A DNA stretch of 64,000 nucleotides, taken from contig JBFWQO010000013.1 in assembly GCA_050249415.1 (NCBI GenBank), positions 49,448 to 113,447 on the forward strand, read 5' to 3'. The notes beneath the pieces were generated by a model. The model made no database searches, had not been told where the DNA came from, and saw only the letters and a list, made by a program, of their open reading frames with translations. Shown in pieces: positions 16,129-25,713 of this stretch (the first letter of the stretch is position 1; each line of letters starts with the position of its first letter). Source of the DNA: CADEFQ01 sp050249415 (lineage in GTDB: Bacteria > Pseudomonadota > Gammaproteobacteria > Steroidobacterales > Steroidobacteraceae). Position numbers and translations under genes: made by a program.

Positions 16129-17493
16129 TCAGAAGGTGGCCGAGGGCCGTGGGTAGGAGAAGGGTTCGATCATCCGGCCGTCGCGCTTGGCGACCCGGCC
16201 GCTCTTCATCACGAAATCGACGTCGAGAAGGGCGCCCACGTCGTCGAGCGGATTGGCTGCCACCGCGATGAGGTCCGCAAGCTTCCCCGGCTCGAGCGTG
16301 CCGACGTCCCTGGCGATGCCGAAGAGATCGGCTGTGGCGACGGTGGCGCTGCGCAGCGCATCCATCGGCGACATGCCGAAGCGGACCATCAGGCCGAATT
16401 CCTTGGCGTTGTCGCCGTGGGCGAAGGTGCCGGCGTCGGTGCCGAAGGCGATCTTCACGCCGGCGGCGTACGCCCGTTCGAAGGCCTTGTGTTCGCTCCG
16501 GATGCGCACCGATTCAGGATCCGGCACCTTGAAGATCGGCGGCGGATAGCTCGCCGACAACGTGGGCACGAGATAGGTGCCCGCCTTCTTCATCATCGCG
16601 AGGCCCTCGTCGTCGACGAGGAAACCATGCTCGATCGAATCGACGCCGGCGTGCACGGCCTGGCGGATCGACACTGCGGAGTACGCATGGGCGGCGGCCT
16701 TCAGGCCGAGCAGGTGTGCGGTCGCGACGATCGCCGCGATTTCGTCGGGAAAGAATTGCGGTTCGAGTCCGGTATTCGAGCTGAACCCGCCGGTCGAGGT
16801 GAACTTGATCACATCCGCACCGAGTTTGTACTGGAAGCGCACCGCCTCGCGGCACTCGTAAGGCCCGTCACACGTGCCGTCGCGCAAGCGCGCCTGAGGG
16901 TCGCCGGTCTCGTCGAGCGGCAGCGTATCGCCGTGTCCGCCGGTCACGGCCAGCGCCGAGCCCGCGACCAGGATGCGCGGACCGATCAGGCGGCCTTGCC
17001 GTATCGCATTGCGCACGGCAAAGACGGACGAATCGTCGGAGCCGAGATCGCGCAGCGTCGTGAACCCGGCGGCGAGGCTGCGCCGGGCGTAGATCATGGC
17101 GTTCACCGCCTTCTCGGCACCGGTCGGCGGGTTGCGGTCCCCGCGCACGGTGCGATGCCGACCGAATGACGGTTCGCCCGCGAGGTGCACATGCGCGTCC
17201 ATCAGGCCGGGCAGCACGAACCGGTCGCGCAGGTCGACGACCTCTACCGCGGCGCCCGTCGTCGCCTGCACTGCGGCGGCATCGATGTAGCCCTTGCCGA
17301 CGGACACGATTCGATCGTTCCGGACGACGATCGACATCTCCCGCTCGGGCGGCCGGCCCGGAACGGCGAGCAGGGTGCCGGCATGCACGACCAGGTAGTG
17401 ATCGGGTGGTGCGGCAGGGGCCGCCTGGGCAGGTACGGCGCTGAGCGCGACGGCGAGCGCCGCTGCCAAGCTGTGCGTGACGGGTCTGAACAT
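16129..17493 (-). CDS. secreted amidohydrolase (imidazolonepropionase/prolidase-like)
   Basis: A 454-residue metal-dependent hydrolase with signal peptide (ending VPAQAAPAA). Metal ligands appear in order: HVH in LMDAHVHLAGE, a Lys in ADVIKFTSTGG, His in KAAAHAYS, His in SIEHGFLV, Asp in FGTDAGTF. This fits the broad imidazolonepropionase-like amidohydrolases, many of which are Xaa-Pro or Xaa-Arg dipeptidases in periplasm. The start at 17493 begins the signal peptide, with AGGAGG 11 nt upstream. It lies directly downstream of the LysR gene. Confidence 0.87.
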   Translation of the reverse strand: MFRPVTHSLAAALAVALSAVPAQAAPAAPPDHYLVVHAGTLLAVPGRPPEREMSIVVRNDRIVSVGKGYIDAAAVQATTGAAVEVVDLRDRFVLPGLMDAHVHLAGEPSFGRHRTVRGDRNPPTGAEKAVNAMIYARRSLAAGFTTLRDLGSDDSSVFAVRNAIRQGRLIGPRILVAGSALAVTGGHGDTLPLDETGDPQARLRDGTCDGPYECREAVRFQYKLGADVIKFTSTGGFSSNTGLEPQFFPDEIAAIVATAHLLGLKAAAHAYSAVSIRQAVHAGVDSIEHGFLVDDEGLAMMKKAGTYLVPTLSASYPPPIFKVPDPESVRIRSEHKAFERAYAAGVKIAFGTDAGTFAHGDNAKEFGLMVRFGMSPMDALRSATVATADLFGIARDVGTLEPGKLADLIAVAANPLDDVGALLDVDFVMKSGRVAKRDGRMIEPFSYPRPSATF

Positions 17494-17524
17494 GCCCAAG
17501 GAGGCCTCCTCGCGATGCAGGATG

Positions 17525-18370
17525 TCAGGCATCCGCCGCGACGCGCCGAATCGTATCGAGCGCGAGCGCGAGCGGTTCGGCCTGCATCTTCGTCGCAAAG
17601 CACAGGTAGGCGGGTAGTCGAAAGTCGGGTGCATCCGCCACGCGGTGCAGGCGGCCCGCGAGTTCGAGCGCATGCGTGAGCCTCGCAGGGAAGTAGCCCG
17701 CACCACCGATCGCGAGCAGGTGCTGCAGGCCGAGCCAGCCCATGTTCACGCTGAGCGCCGACCCCGAATACTCGGGAAACGCCTGGCTGTGGTGCGCGTG
17801 GAATTCCGGGCCCCAGTCGACATACACGTAATCGCGCCCAGGCGCGGCCGGCGCACCCTTGCGCGTGGCGACCATCACGAGCCGTTCATCGAGCAGCGGC
17901 TCGATCGTGAGTCCGGGCCGGGCCTGCGGCGTATAGAGGAGTGCGGCATCGATGCGGCCGTCGACGAGCCCCGCCATCAACTCGTCGCCGAATCCCATGA
18001 TCGCGCGTACGGCGACATCGGGCGCCACCGCGCGAAACGTCGCGAGCCAGTCGAGCAGCAGCCCCTCCCACAAACCGAACCTGGCTGCGACGGTGAGGCT
18101 CGCGCGAAAGCCGGCCACGACGCCGATCTCGTGGCGCGCCTGTTCCACCGTGCGCGTGAGGAGCGATGCGTGGCGCTGGAACTGGCGCCCGGCGGGGGTC
18201 AAGGACGCGCCGGACTTGTTGCGCACGAACAGAGCCGCGCCGAGCGTTTCCTCGAGCCGCTGGATGCGGCTGCTCACGGTCGACTGAGTGACGTGCAGGC
18301 GCGTCGCGGCGTCGCCGAAGCTGCCGGTGTCGACGACGGCGAGGAAGGTGCGGGCAAGCTCTGTATCCAT
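17525..18370 (-). CDS. LysR-family transcriptional regulator
   Basis: A 281-residue LysR-type activator. The N-terminal winged helix-turn-helix covers about residues 1-60 (TFLAVVDTGSFGDAATRLHVTQSTVSSRIQRLEETLG), followed by the linker helix and a periplasmic-binding-like effector domain. It is divergent from sodB and lies 31 bp upstream of the amidohydrolase on the same strand, so it may control either direction. Its own 5' region is an AT-rich patch. Confidence 0.9.
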   Translation of the reverse strand: MDTELARTFLAVVDTGSFGDAATRLHVTQSTVSSRIQRLEETLGAALFVRNKSGASLTPAGRQFQRHASLLTRTVEQARHEIGVVAGFRASLTVAARFGLWEGLLLDWLATFRAVAPDVAVRAIMGFGDELMAGLVDGRIDAALLYTPQARPGLTIEPLLDERLVMVATRKGAPAAPGRDYVYVDWGPEFHAHHSQAFPEYSGSALSVNMGWLGLQHLLAIGGAGYFPARLTHALELAGRLHRVADAPDFRLPAYLCFATKMQAEPLALALDTIRRVAADA

Positions 18371-18464
18371 CGAATATTTCGATGTATATGAGCAATATTA
18401 CTCGTTTGTCAAATATAAAAGGCACGGGTATGGTCAGCGCTCGTCCAATACGGAGCTTGCCGCC
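18371..18464. promoter_or_regulatory. AT-rich divergent promoter region (lysR / sodB)
   Basis: This 94-bp gap is far richer in A/T than its surroundings. On the plus strand TTGTCA (18406-18411) and TATGGT (18429-18434) are separated by 17 nt, a plausible sigma-70 promoter for sodB. Two AATATT repeats (18373-18378 and 18394-18399) flank the lysR start and could be part of a LysR operator. Confidence 0.5.
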
Positions 18465-19091
18465 ATGTCGATTGAACTGCCCGCCCTGCCTTATGCCCTC
18501 GAAGCGCTCGAACCGCATGTCTCCCGCCAGACCCTGTCGGTCCACCACGGCAAGCATCACGCCGCCTATGTCGACAAGACACGTGCCCTCATCCAGCGCA
18601 CGCCGCTCGAATCGGCGCCGCTGGAGGCAATCGTGCGCGCGAATGCCGACAAGCCCGGTCCGCTGTTCAATGCCGCTGCGCAGGCCTGGAACCACGCATT
18701 CCTCTGGCAGAGCATGCGTCCGAACGGTGGCGGAGACGCGACCGGCCTGATCGCGAGACGCATCGAGAACGATTTCGGCAACCACAATGCCTTCCGCCAG
18801 CAGTTCATCAAGGCTGCCACCGAGCAGTTCGGCAGCGGCTGGGCCTGGCTCGTGCTCGACGGCGACAAGCTGCGGATCACGTCGACGTCGAATGCCGCGA
18901 CACCCCTCGTCGGCAGCCAGCGGCCCCTGCTGACACTCGATGTCTGGGAGCACGCGTACTACCTCGACTACCAGCATCGGCGGCTCGATTACGTCACGGC
19001 GTTCCTTGCGCACCTCGTGAACTGGGATTTCGCCAATGCGAACCTCGCCGGGGAACGCCCGGCGGTCGAGCCGCATCGAATGCGCGCTTGA
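18465..19091 (+). CDS. sodB: Fe/Mn superoxide dismutase (Fe type)
   Basis: Cytoplasmic dismutase of 208 residues that converts superoxide to hydrogen peroxide and oxygen. Ligands are visible in order: His in SVHHGKHHAAYV, His in AAAQAWNHAFLW, Asp and His in LTLDVWEHAYYLDY. The AAAQAWNHAFLW context and the length favour the iron form. The C-terminus has a short extension (GERPAVEPHRMRA). Its stop overlaps the TTG start of the downstream sigma gene. Confidence 0.93.
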   Translation: MSIELPALPYALEALEPHVSRQTLSVHHGKHHAAYVDKTRALIQRTPLESAPLEAIVRANADKPGPLFNAAAQAWNHAFLWQSMRPNGGGDATGLIARRIENDFGNHNAFRQQFIKAATEQFGSGWAWLVLDGDKLRITSTSNAATPLVGSQRPLLTLDVWEHAYYLDYQHRRLDYVTAFLAHLVNWDFANANLAGERPAVEPHRMRA

Positions 19092-19774
19092 ACGCCGCAG
19101 CACACGACCCGTTCACCGAACTGCCGGACCCCGAGCTCGCCCGCCGCATCGCGGCGGGCGACGAGGCTGCGCTGCGTGTGCTGATGCGACGCCACAACCA
19201 GACGCTGCACCGCACGGCTCGCAGCATCCTCAAGGAGGATGCGGACGCCGAGGATGCCGTGCAGGAGGCGTGGATTCTCGCGTACCGGTCGATCGGCGGG
19301 TTTCGCGGCGAGGCGCGGCTGTCCACGTGGCTCGTGCGCATCGTCGTCAATGAATCGATTGGCCGGCTGCGCAAGCGCAACCGACATGCCGGGGTTGTCC
19401 ACCTTGTCGACGATGGCACGACAGCCGGCGATGCGCCGGACCAGCCTGGCCTTCCGGAGCGGGAGGCGATGAGGAGCGAAGCGCGCAGACTGCTCGAAGC
19501 GAGGATCGACGCGCTGCCCGACGTATTTCGCACGGTGTTCATGCTGCGTGGCATCGAGGAGTTCACCGTGGAAGAGGTCGCGATCGCGCTCGGCATACCG
19601 GAGGCGACCGTGCGCACGCGGTATTTCCGCGCGCGGGGCCTGCTGCGGGAATCGATTGCGCGCGAGATCGATACCGGGTTCGAAGAGGCGTTCGCGTTCG
19701 ATGGCGAGCGCTGCGATCGCATGATCGAGCACGTGCTCGCGCGCCTGCACGCAGCGAGCGTCGCGGGAACGTAG
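19088..19774 (+). CDS. ECF-type RNA polymerase sigma factor
   Basis: A 228-residue sigma-70 family protein. Region 2 is seen in LMRRHNQTLHRTARSILKE, followed by DAEDAVQEAWILAYRSI; region 4 in LPDVFRTVFMLRGIEEFTVEEVAIALGIPEATVRTRYFRA. The start TTG overlaps the sodB stop (TTGA). No anti-sigma gene follows. The C-terminal tail contains one Cys (DGERCDRM). Co-transcription with sodB suggests a link to oxidative stress; that is inference. Confidence 0.87.
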   Translation: MNAAAHDPFTELPDPELARRIAAGDEAALRVLMRRHNQTLHRTARSILKEDADAEDAVQEAWILAYRSIGGFRGEARLSTWLVRIVVNESIGRLRKRNRHAGVVHLVDDGTTAGDAPDQPGLPEREAMRSEARRLLEARIDALPDVFRTVFMLRGIEEFTVEEVAIALGIPEATVRTRYFRARGLLRESIAREIDTGFEEAFAFDGERCDRMIEHVLARLHAASVAGT

Positions 19775-19785
19775 CGCACTCGACA

Positions 19786-19819
19786 CCCATCCATTCAGCA
19801 GTAATTGTCGATGGATGGG
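19786..19819 (+). repeat. 9-bp inverted repeat at the cytochrome start
   Basis: CCCATCCAT (19786-19794) and ATGGATGGG (19811-19819) are perfect reverse complements with a 16-nt loop. The right arm holds the upstream candidate ATG of the next gene. No T-run follows, so it is more likely an RNA hairpin affecting translation, or an operator, than a terminator. Confidence 0.55.
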
Positions 19820-19822
19820 ATC

Positions 19823-21058
19823 ATGACGAACACTTCGGCTTCGACCCGCGCCACGGCCCTGCTCGCGGCGCTCACCCTCGGACTCGTGGCAGGCTGCGGT
19901 GACGAGGCGCCAGGGGCGCGCAGCGATGCGCCGGACACGGCGGATCCAGCACTGGTTGCACAGGGCCGCGAGATCTTCCGCAACGACACGTTTGGCGATG
20001 AGACGCAATGGACCGATACGCTGCGCATGCACGAGGTGATTGCCGCGGCGGTCGATCCGGCCACGGCCTTGTCCGTAGGCCTGAAGGTCGATGCCGAAGC
20101 GCTGCCGCCGCAGGTCGTGCAGGGAATACAGGACGGCAGCATCAGCCTCACGAGTCCCGAGACGACCGTGGCGTTGTTGAAGCTCGGCGCGGTGGTCGGC
20201 GTAAAGGGTACGGTCGAGAATATCAACGGCAAGGACACGCTCACGCGCGTCGGCGTCACGTGTGCGCTGTGTCATTCCACCGTCGACGACTCGTTTGCGC
20301 CCGGGATCGGCAAGCGGCTCGACGGCTGGCCCAATCGCAGCCTCGATCCCGGTGCCATCATCGCGCTCTCGCCGGCGCTGTCGGCGGAGCAGAAGGCGAT
20401 CTACAACTCATGGGGTCCGGGGAAGTACGATCCGCGCTTCAACTTCGATCACATCAATGGCCCGCAGGTTATCTCGCCGGCCTACGGCCTCGCGGGTATC
20501 CACCGCATCACCGCGACAGGCGACGGTGAGGACATCGCCTACTGGAACCGTTACGTGGGCGTGACGCAGATGGGCGGTCACGGCAGCTTCATGGAGCCGC
20601 GCACCGGTGTTTCCGTCGTCAACGGGCCGGATGACCTGATCAGCGACAAATTGCCTGCACTGCAGGCGTATCAGCTGACGCTCGCGGCGCCGCCACCGCC
20701 AGCCGGCAGCTTCGATCCCGCGGCGTCGCTGCGCGGGAAGGCCCTGTTCGAGGGCGTGGCGCGCTGTGCAACCTGCCACAGCGGCCCGCACTTCACCGAC
20801 GCGAACGAGCGCTTGCACTCGCCGGACGAAGTCGCGAGCGAGCCCGAGCCGGACGGGGTGCCGAGCTACGCATCGCGCAGCGCGACGAAGATGTATCGCA
20901 CCGCCCCGCTGAAAGGCGTGTGGCAGCATCCGCCTTATTTCCACAATGGCTCGGCGGCGACTCTCGATGACGTCGTGCAGGCGTACAACACCAAGCACGC
21001 GCTCGGCCTCGGTGCGCAGGACATGGCGGATCTGGTGCAGTACCTGCAATCGTTGTGA
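19823..21058 (+). CDS. diheme cytochrome c lipoprotein (MauG/peroxidase-like)
   Basis: An exported lipoprotein (lipobox near LVAGCGDE) with two c-type heme sites: TCALCHST and RCATCHSG. The second half (CHSGPHFTDAN, and TAPLKGVWQHPPYFHNGSAATLDDVVQAYN) matches the C-terminal domain of di-heme oxidoreductases of the MauG/bacterial cytochrome c peroxidase type. The exact reaction is unknown. Start is uncertain: ATG 19823 is used; ATG 19811 or TTG 19805 would lengthen it and put the start in the hairpin. Confidence 0.8.
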   Translation: MTNTSASTRATALLAALTLGLVAGCGDEAPGARSDAPDTADPALVAQGREIFRNDTFGDETQWTDTLRMHEVIAAAVDPATALSVGLKVDAEALPPQVVQGIQDGSISLTSPETTVALLKLGAVVGVKGTVENINGKDTLTRVGVTCALCHSTVDDSFAPGIGKRLDGWPNRSLDPGAIIALSPALSAEQKAIYNSWGPGKYDPRFNFDHINGPQVISPAYGLAGIHRITATGDGEDIAYWNRYVGVTQMGGHGSFMEPRTGVSVVNGPDDLISDKLPALQAYQLTLAAPPPPAGSFDPAASLRGKALFEGVARCATCHSGPHFTDANERLHSPDEVASEPEPDGVPSYASRSATKMYRTAPLKGVWQHPPYFHNGSAATLDDVVQAYNTKHALGLGAQDMADLVQYLQSL

Positions 21059-21059
21059 G

Positions 21060-21076
21060 CGGGCGCTACGCGCCCG
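21060..21076. terminator. hairpin between convergent genes
   Basis: CGGGCGC (21060-21066) and GCGCCCG (21070-21076) form a 7-bp stem with loop TAC, just after the cytochrome stop and over the 3' end of the opposite decarboxylase gene. There is no T-run on either side, so termination is only possible. Confidence 0.4.
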
Positions 21077-22526
21077 TGCAACGCGCGACGATCCCGGCCG
21101 ACTCCTCGGCGACGTGCGCAACGCAGTCGTCGATGCGATCGGCGCGGGTGCGGAAGCTGAGCACACACACGCGTGCGAGGAAACGCCCGCCGGCATGGCA
21201 GCCGGTGATGATCACTCTGCCGCGGCGCGTGACCCGCTCGAGGAGTTCACGTGTCGCGGCATCTTCGTCGGCGAGCGTGGATCCGGGCCACGCGAGATGG
21301 AACGCGAACAGCGACAGCTGCGGCGGCGCGTCCATGACGACATGGGGCAGGGCGGCGATGCGTTGCGCGGCGTCGAGCGCGAGGTGGCGCTTCTCCGCGA
21401 GCGCCGCGCGAAAACGCGCGGCACCGTACAGCTTGAAGGCGAGCCAGACGCGCAGGCCCCTGTAGTTGCGCGACAGGTCGGGGCCGTACTGGTGCGGGTC
21501 GTAGAATTCGTCGCCCTTGCGGTTCTCCGGCATGTAGCTGGCGGTTTCCGAGTGTGCGGCGCGCAGCGCTTCACCGTCGCGCACGAGCAGCGCGCCGCTG
21601 CCGTACGGCAGGAAGAGGCCCTTGTGCGGATCGAGCGTCAGCGAGTCGGCCTCGGGCAGGCCCGCGAGCAGGGGGCGCAAGCCGGGGCACAAGTGAAAGC
21701 TCGCGCCGTACGCGCCGTCGACGTGGTGCCACAGGCCGCCGGCCCGGCAAAGCGCCGCGATCTCGTGCATCGGGTCGACCGCGCCGGTGTTGGTCGTGCC
21801 GGCGGACGACACGACGAGAAATGGCACGAAGCCCGCCGCGCGATCGCGTTCGATCGCATCCTGCAGCGCATCCACGCGCATGCGAAATTGCGCATCGACG
21901 GCGATGGAGCGCACGCGATCGGGCAGGATGCCGGCGAGGCGCGCGGATTTGCCGACCGAGTGATGCGTCTCGGACGACAGGTACATCGTCCCGCGACGCA
22001 GCCCGGTACCGAGCAGGCGTTCGCGTGCGCAGACGATGGCGGAGAAATTCGCAGTCGAGCCGCCGGTCGTGAACAGGCCGCGCGCGCTCTCGGGAAACTG
22101 CATCCAGGCGCGCAGCCAGTCGAGCACGTTGGCCTCGAGTTGCACGAGCGCGGGCGCGGTGAGCCAGACGCCCGTATAGCGGTTGACACCCGCCGCGATC
22201 AGGTCGGCGAGAGCGCCGGGAAAGACTCCGCCGCCCGGAATGTAGGCGAGGTAGCCGGGGCTCGCCGTGTTGTAACTGCGCGGGATCCATTCGCCAAACA
22301 GCGCATCGAGCAGCGGGCCGAGCTCCGCGCCCGCTTCGGGGGCCGGTTCCTTCAGTGCACGGCACAGGTCCGCTGCGTCGACGTCGCCGCGCGCCGGCTG
22401 CTCGCCGATCGTCGCGAGGTGATCGACGACGCGCCGCACGACATCCTCGCCCATGCGGCGCATATCCTCCCGCGAGAACTCGAGGCTGGCATCGTCGTCC
22501 ATCAGCGGGATGTGATTCTCGATCAT
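21066..22526 (-). CDS. PLP-dependent aromatic amino acid decarboxylase-like protein (group II)
   Basis: A 486-residue group II pyridoxal-phosphate decarboxylase. The PLP lysine is in SLTLDPHKGLFLPYGSGA; the cofactor-stacking His in LWHHVDGAYGAS and the TTGGSTANFSAIVCAR stretch match the family. Substrates of relatives include L-DOPA, tyrosine, tryptophan and glutamate; the exact one is not readable here. The ATG at 22526 is used; the extra 12 residues upstream look non-conserved. No linked permease. Confidence 0.85.
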   Translation of the reverse strand: MIENHIPLMDDDASLEFSREDMRRMGEDVVRRVVDHLATIGEQPARGDVDAADLCRALKEPAPEAGAELGPLLDALFGEWIPRSYNTASPGYLAYIPGGGVFPGALADLIAAGVNRYTGVWLTAPALVQLEANVLDWLRAWMQFPESARGLFTTGGSTANFSAIVCARERLLGTGLRRGTMYLSSETHHSVGKSARLAGILPDRVRSIAVDAQFRMRVDALQDAIERDRAAGFVPFLVVSSAGTTNTGAVDPMHEIAALCRAGGLWHHVDGAYGASFHLCPGLRPLLAGLPEADSLTLDPHKGLFLPYGSGALLVRDGEALRAAHSETASYMPENRKGDEFYDPHQYGPDLSRNYRGLRVWLAFKLYGAARFRAALAEKRHLALDAAQRIAALPHVVMDAPPQLSLFAFHLAWPGSTLADEDAATRELLERVTRRGRVIITGCHAGGRFLARVCVLSFRTRADRIDDCVAHVAEESAGIVARCTGA

Positions 22527-22670
22527 TGCGGCTTGCGTGGTTCGCGGTCCGCGCGGACGCATCGAATGGGCGCTCGAAACGGTGTTATGTCGAATAGTAC
22601 ACGGTTGAATTCATGGATGAGCCGGAGTACGGTCGACGGCAGCCAATTCCAGAATAATCCGGGGATAAAC

Positions 22671-25646
22671 ATGGGCAAGGGAAATTTCGTCGCGCGATCG
22701 AAGGTCGCGGTCATGCTGCTCGCTGGCTCGCTGGTCGCGCTGCCGGGCATCACCGAGGGCGCGGGCGGCAAGCGCCGCACGATCGACGCCAGCCAGTCGA
22801 TCAGTCTGCACGGCACGAAGCTGTCGGCCGAACAGGCGAGGGTGCAGGTGTTCGTGCGTCTCGACGAGCCGGCCGTCGCCGAGCTCAACGCATCGAGCCT
22901 CGCGAGCACCGGCAGCTTTGCGTCACCGGCCGCGCAACGCGAGCAGGCACAACGCGTCTCGCAGCAGCAGGCGCGCTTGCGGGGCTCGCTCGAGAGCCGC
23001 GGTGCGCAGATCCTGTCGGCGCAGCGCGTGGGCGCGAACGGATTTCGCATCAATGTGAACCGTACCGAGCTCGCCGCATTGCGCGCCCTGCCCGGCGTGC
23101 GTTCCGTGGGCCGCGTGCAGCGCCAGTATCTCGACAACATCGACAGCGTGCCGTGGATCGGCTCGCCGGCCGTGTGGGCGCACGTCGGCAAGGGCGAAGG
23201 GGTCTCGATCGGCGTCATCGATACCGGTATCGACTACACGCATGCCGATTTCGGCGGTAGCGGCAACCCGGCCGACTATGCGGCGAACGACAAGGGCATC
23301 ATCGAGCCGGGTACCTTCCCCACGGCAAAGGTCAAGGGCGGCTACGATTTCGCGGGCCCGACCTACGACGCGAATGTTCCCGGGTCCGTACCCGCGCCTG
23401 ATCCCGATCCGCTCGACGGCAACGGCCACGGCACGCACGTGTCGGGTACGGCGGCGGGCTTCGGCGTGCCGGGCAGCGTCGGCCAGGGCGTCGCGCCCGG
23501 CGCCGATCTCTATGCGCTCAAGGTGTTCAGCGACGACGGCGGCAGCACCGATGTCGTCTCCCTCGCCATCGAATGGGCGATGGACCCGAACGGCGACGGC
23601 GACATGAGCGATCACCTCGACGTGATCAACATGAGCCTCGGCTCGCCGTTCGGCGATCCGGACGATCCGTCGGCGATTTCGTCGAACAATGCGGCGGCGG
23701 TCGGCATCATCGTCGCGACGTCCGCCGGCAACGAAGGCGATGTGCCCTATATCACCGGTTCGCCCGGCGTGGCGAGCGCGGCGATCTCCACGGCGGCCAA
23801 CACGCCGGGCGGTCGGCTCTATTCGAAGTTCGACGTGACCGCGCCGGCGAGTGTCGCGGGCACCTATCCCTCGCTCGAGGGCGCGGGCCCCGTGACCTTT
23901 GCGCAGGCCGGGCCCATTTCGGACAGCCTCGTGCTGGCGAGCCCGGTGAACGGCTGCTCGGCACTGGCCAATGCGGCGGATATTGCCGGGCATGTCGCGC
24001 TCATCCGTCGCGGCACCTGCGCGTTCCTCACCAAGTACCAGTCGGCGCAGGCCGCGGGTGCGCGCGCGATCGTCGTGTTCAATGATGGCGCGGATTCCAC
24101 CCGCATCGACCCCATCGTGATGGGCGGCCTCGATTCGACCGTGACGATTCCGGGACTCATGATCTCGAGCACGGTCGGCAATGCGCTCGCGGCGACCGCG
24201 GGTGTTGCCGTCACGCTGTCGGCGGCGCCCGATCCGACGAAGGACGACGAGATCGCCACGTTCTCGTCACGTGGACCGGGTGGCGGCGGCTCGAACTTCA
24301 AGCCGGACCTGGCGGCCCCGGGTGTCGCGATCGTGTCGGCGGGCGTGGGCACGGGCACGGGCTCGGCCAACTTCCAGGGCACGTCGATGGCATCGCCGCA
24401 CGTGGCGGGCGCGGCCGCATTGCTGCGCCAGGAACATCCGGACCTGAAGCCGGCCGCGATCAAGGCGCTGCTGCAGAACTCGACGGTCGATGCGAGCGCT
24501 GCCGGCGATACGGACCTGATGCGCCAGGGCGTGGGTGCGCTGCGTGTCGATCGCGCGGCGGCGCTGCAGAGCTATGCGGCCCCCGCCGGTGTGTCGTTCG
24601 GGCGTCTGAATGCACTCACGCCGATCGTCGAGAAGGAAGACGTGACGGTCAGCGACATGAGTGGCAAGCATCGCCTCTTCAGCGTGCAGCACGTACCGAA
24701 CCAGACCTACCCGGGAGTCGAGGTCAATTGCCCGCGCGACGTGCGCGTCGGCGGCAAGGGCAGCGCGAAGATGCGCATTTCGCTGCGCTTCGATCCGCGT
24801 GCCGCGTGGGATGCCGGCGTCTACGACAATGCGATCATCAGCCAGACGGAAGTCGACGGCTGGTGCGTGTTGAGCGACGGCACCGATACGCTGCGGGTCG
24901 GCTATGTCGCGGTGGTCGATCCGGCCTCGGGTGTGTTCGCGCTGCCGGACAGGGGCCTCTCGGGCACGAAGCTGCTGAATATCGGCCCGACGGTCGGCTG
25001 GGCCGAGGGCTTCACGCTCGCCAAGCTCGGCGGTGAGCTGCAGCACGGCACGTCGGGTTCCATCCAGGCGCTCGGCTTCCGTCGCGCAAACCCCGACTTC
25101 TATGCCGGCTTCGACGTGCTCGAACTCGGTATCGCCACCGACAAGCCGTTCGAGCATCTCTCGAATCTCGAGTTCACGCTCGAGATCGACGCGGATGGCG
25201 ACGGCGTCGCGGATGCGACCCTGGTGGGCGCCGACCTGTCGAGCTTCGTGGATACCGATCCCGGGCAGTTCGTCACGGCGCAGTTCGATGCGACAGGCTC
25301 GGGATTCCTCGACTGGCTCGCGAACTCGTGGGACTACAACGACCGTACGCTGATCCTGCCGTTCACGCTCGCAGCGGCGGGTGGCCTCGTGCCGGAGAAG
25401 TTCAGCTACGTGCTGACCGTGACCGCGCGCGACGGCGAATCCGACGTGCAGCACGGCACCATCGACCTCGCGAAGGAGATCGTGCCCGACGTGAACAGCT
25501 TCGGCGTCGATCCGCGCGACCGCGTCGAAGTCGGCTTGTCCGGGCCGACCGGCGTGTCGATGTGGCTGCTGCAGAACAACCGCGCGGCATCGCAGGTGGG
25601 TCTCACGCCCCACGTGGACTGGAAGACGCACCGCCGCGGTCGTTGA
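22671..25646 (+). CDS. large secreted S8 subtilisin-like peptidase with PA domain
   Basis: A 991-residue exported protease. Signal peptide about 1-31; I9-like prodomain about 55-155. Catalytic D184 (GVIDTGIDYTHADFGG), H253 (DGNGHGTHVSGT), and S572 (FQGTSMASPHVAG). A protease-associated (PA) insert (about 425-525, GHVALIRRGTCAFLTKYQSAQ) sits between H and S as in lactocepin-like enzymes. The C-terminal 390 residues are beta-rich, with an Asp-rich calcium-type stretch (EIDADGDGVADATLVGAD). GGGGATAAAC precedes the ATG. It ends at a strong terminator. Confidence 0.9.
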   Translation: MGKGNFVARSKVAVMLLAGSLVALPGITEGAGGKRRTIDASQSISLHGTKLSAEQARVQVFVRLDEPAVAELNASSLASTGSFASPAAQREQAQRVSQQQARLRGSLESRGAQILSAQRVGANGFRINVNRTELAALRALPGVRSVGRVQRQYLDNIDSVPWIGSPAVWAHVGKGEGVSIGVIDTGIDYTHADFGGSGNPADYAANDKGIIEPGTFPTAKVKGGYDFAGPTYDANVPGSVPAPDPDPLDGNGHGTHVSGTAAGFGVPGSVGQGVAPGADLYALKVFSDDGGSTDVVSLAIEWAMDPNGDGDMSDHLDVINMSLGSPFGDPDDPSAISSNNAAAVGIIVATSAGNEGDVPYITGSPGVASAAISTAANTPGGRLYSKFDVTAPASVAGTYPSLEGAGPVTFAQAGPISDSLVLASPVNGCSALANAADIAGHVALIRRGTCAFLTKYQSAQAAGARAIVVFNDGADSTRIDPIVMGGLDSTVTIPGLMISSTVGNALAATAGVAVTLSAAPDPTKDDEIATFSSRGPGGGGSNFKPDLAAPGVAIVSAGVGTGTGSANFQGTSMASPHVAGAAALLRQEHPDLKPAAIKALLQNSTVDASAAGDTDLMRQGVGALRVDRAAALQSYAAPAGVSFGRLNALTPIVEKEDVTVSDMSGKHRLFSVQHVPNQTYPGVEVNCPRDVRVGGKGSAKMRISLRFDPRAAWDAGVYDNAIISQTEVDGWCVLSDGTDTLRVGYVAVVDPASGVFALPDRGLSGTKLLNIGPTVGWAEGFTLAKLGGELQHGTSGSIQALGFRRANPDFYAGFDVLELGIATDKPFEHLSNLEFTLEIDADGDGVADATLVGADLSSFVDTDPGQFVTAQFDATGSGFLDWLANSWDYNDRTLILPFTLAAAGGLVPEKFSYVLTVTARDGESDVQHGTIDLAKEIVPDVNSFGVDPRDRVEVGLSGPTGVSMWLLQNNRAASQVGLTPHVDWKTHRRGR

Positions 25647-25674
25647 CGCGGTCCGTTGCAGCCCGTTCAGGAAG

Positions 25675-25700
25675 AGGGCCGCCGCGAGGCGGCCCTTTTT
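25675..25700 (+). terminator. rho-independent terminator after the subtilase
   Basis: Perfect 9-bp GC stem AGGGCCGCC / GGCGGCCCT closed by a GCGA tetraloop and followed by TTTT, 28 bp after the subtilase stop. A textbook intrinsic terminator on the plus strand. Confidence 0.92.
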
Positions 25701-25713
25701 CATTCCGGCCCTG

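Noticed and set aside
20946..22670. Upstream extension of the large subtilase frame
   Set aside because: The frame is open for 1.7 kb before ATG 22671 but crosses the decarboxylase gene antisense; the signal peptide begins at 22671.
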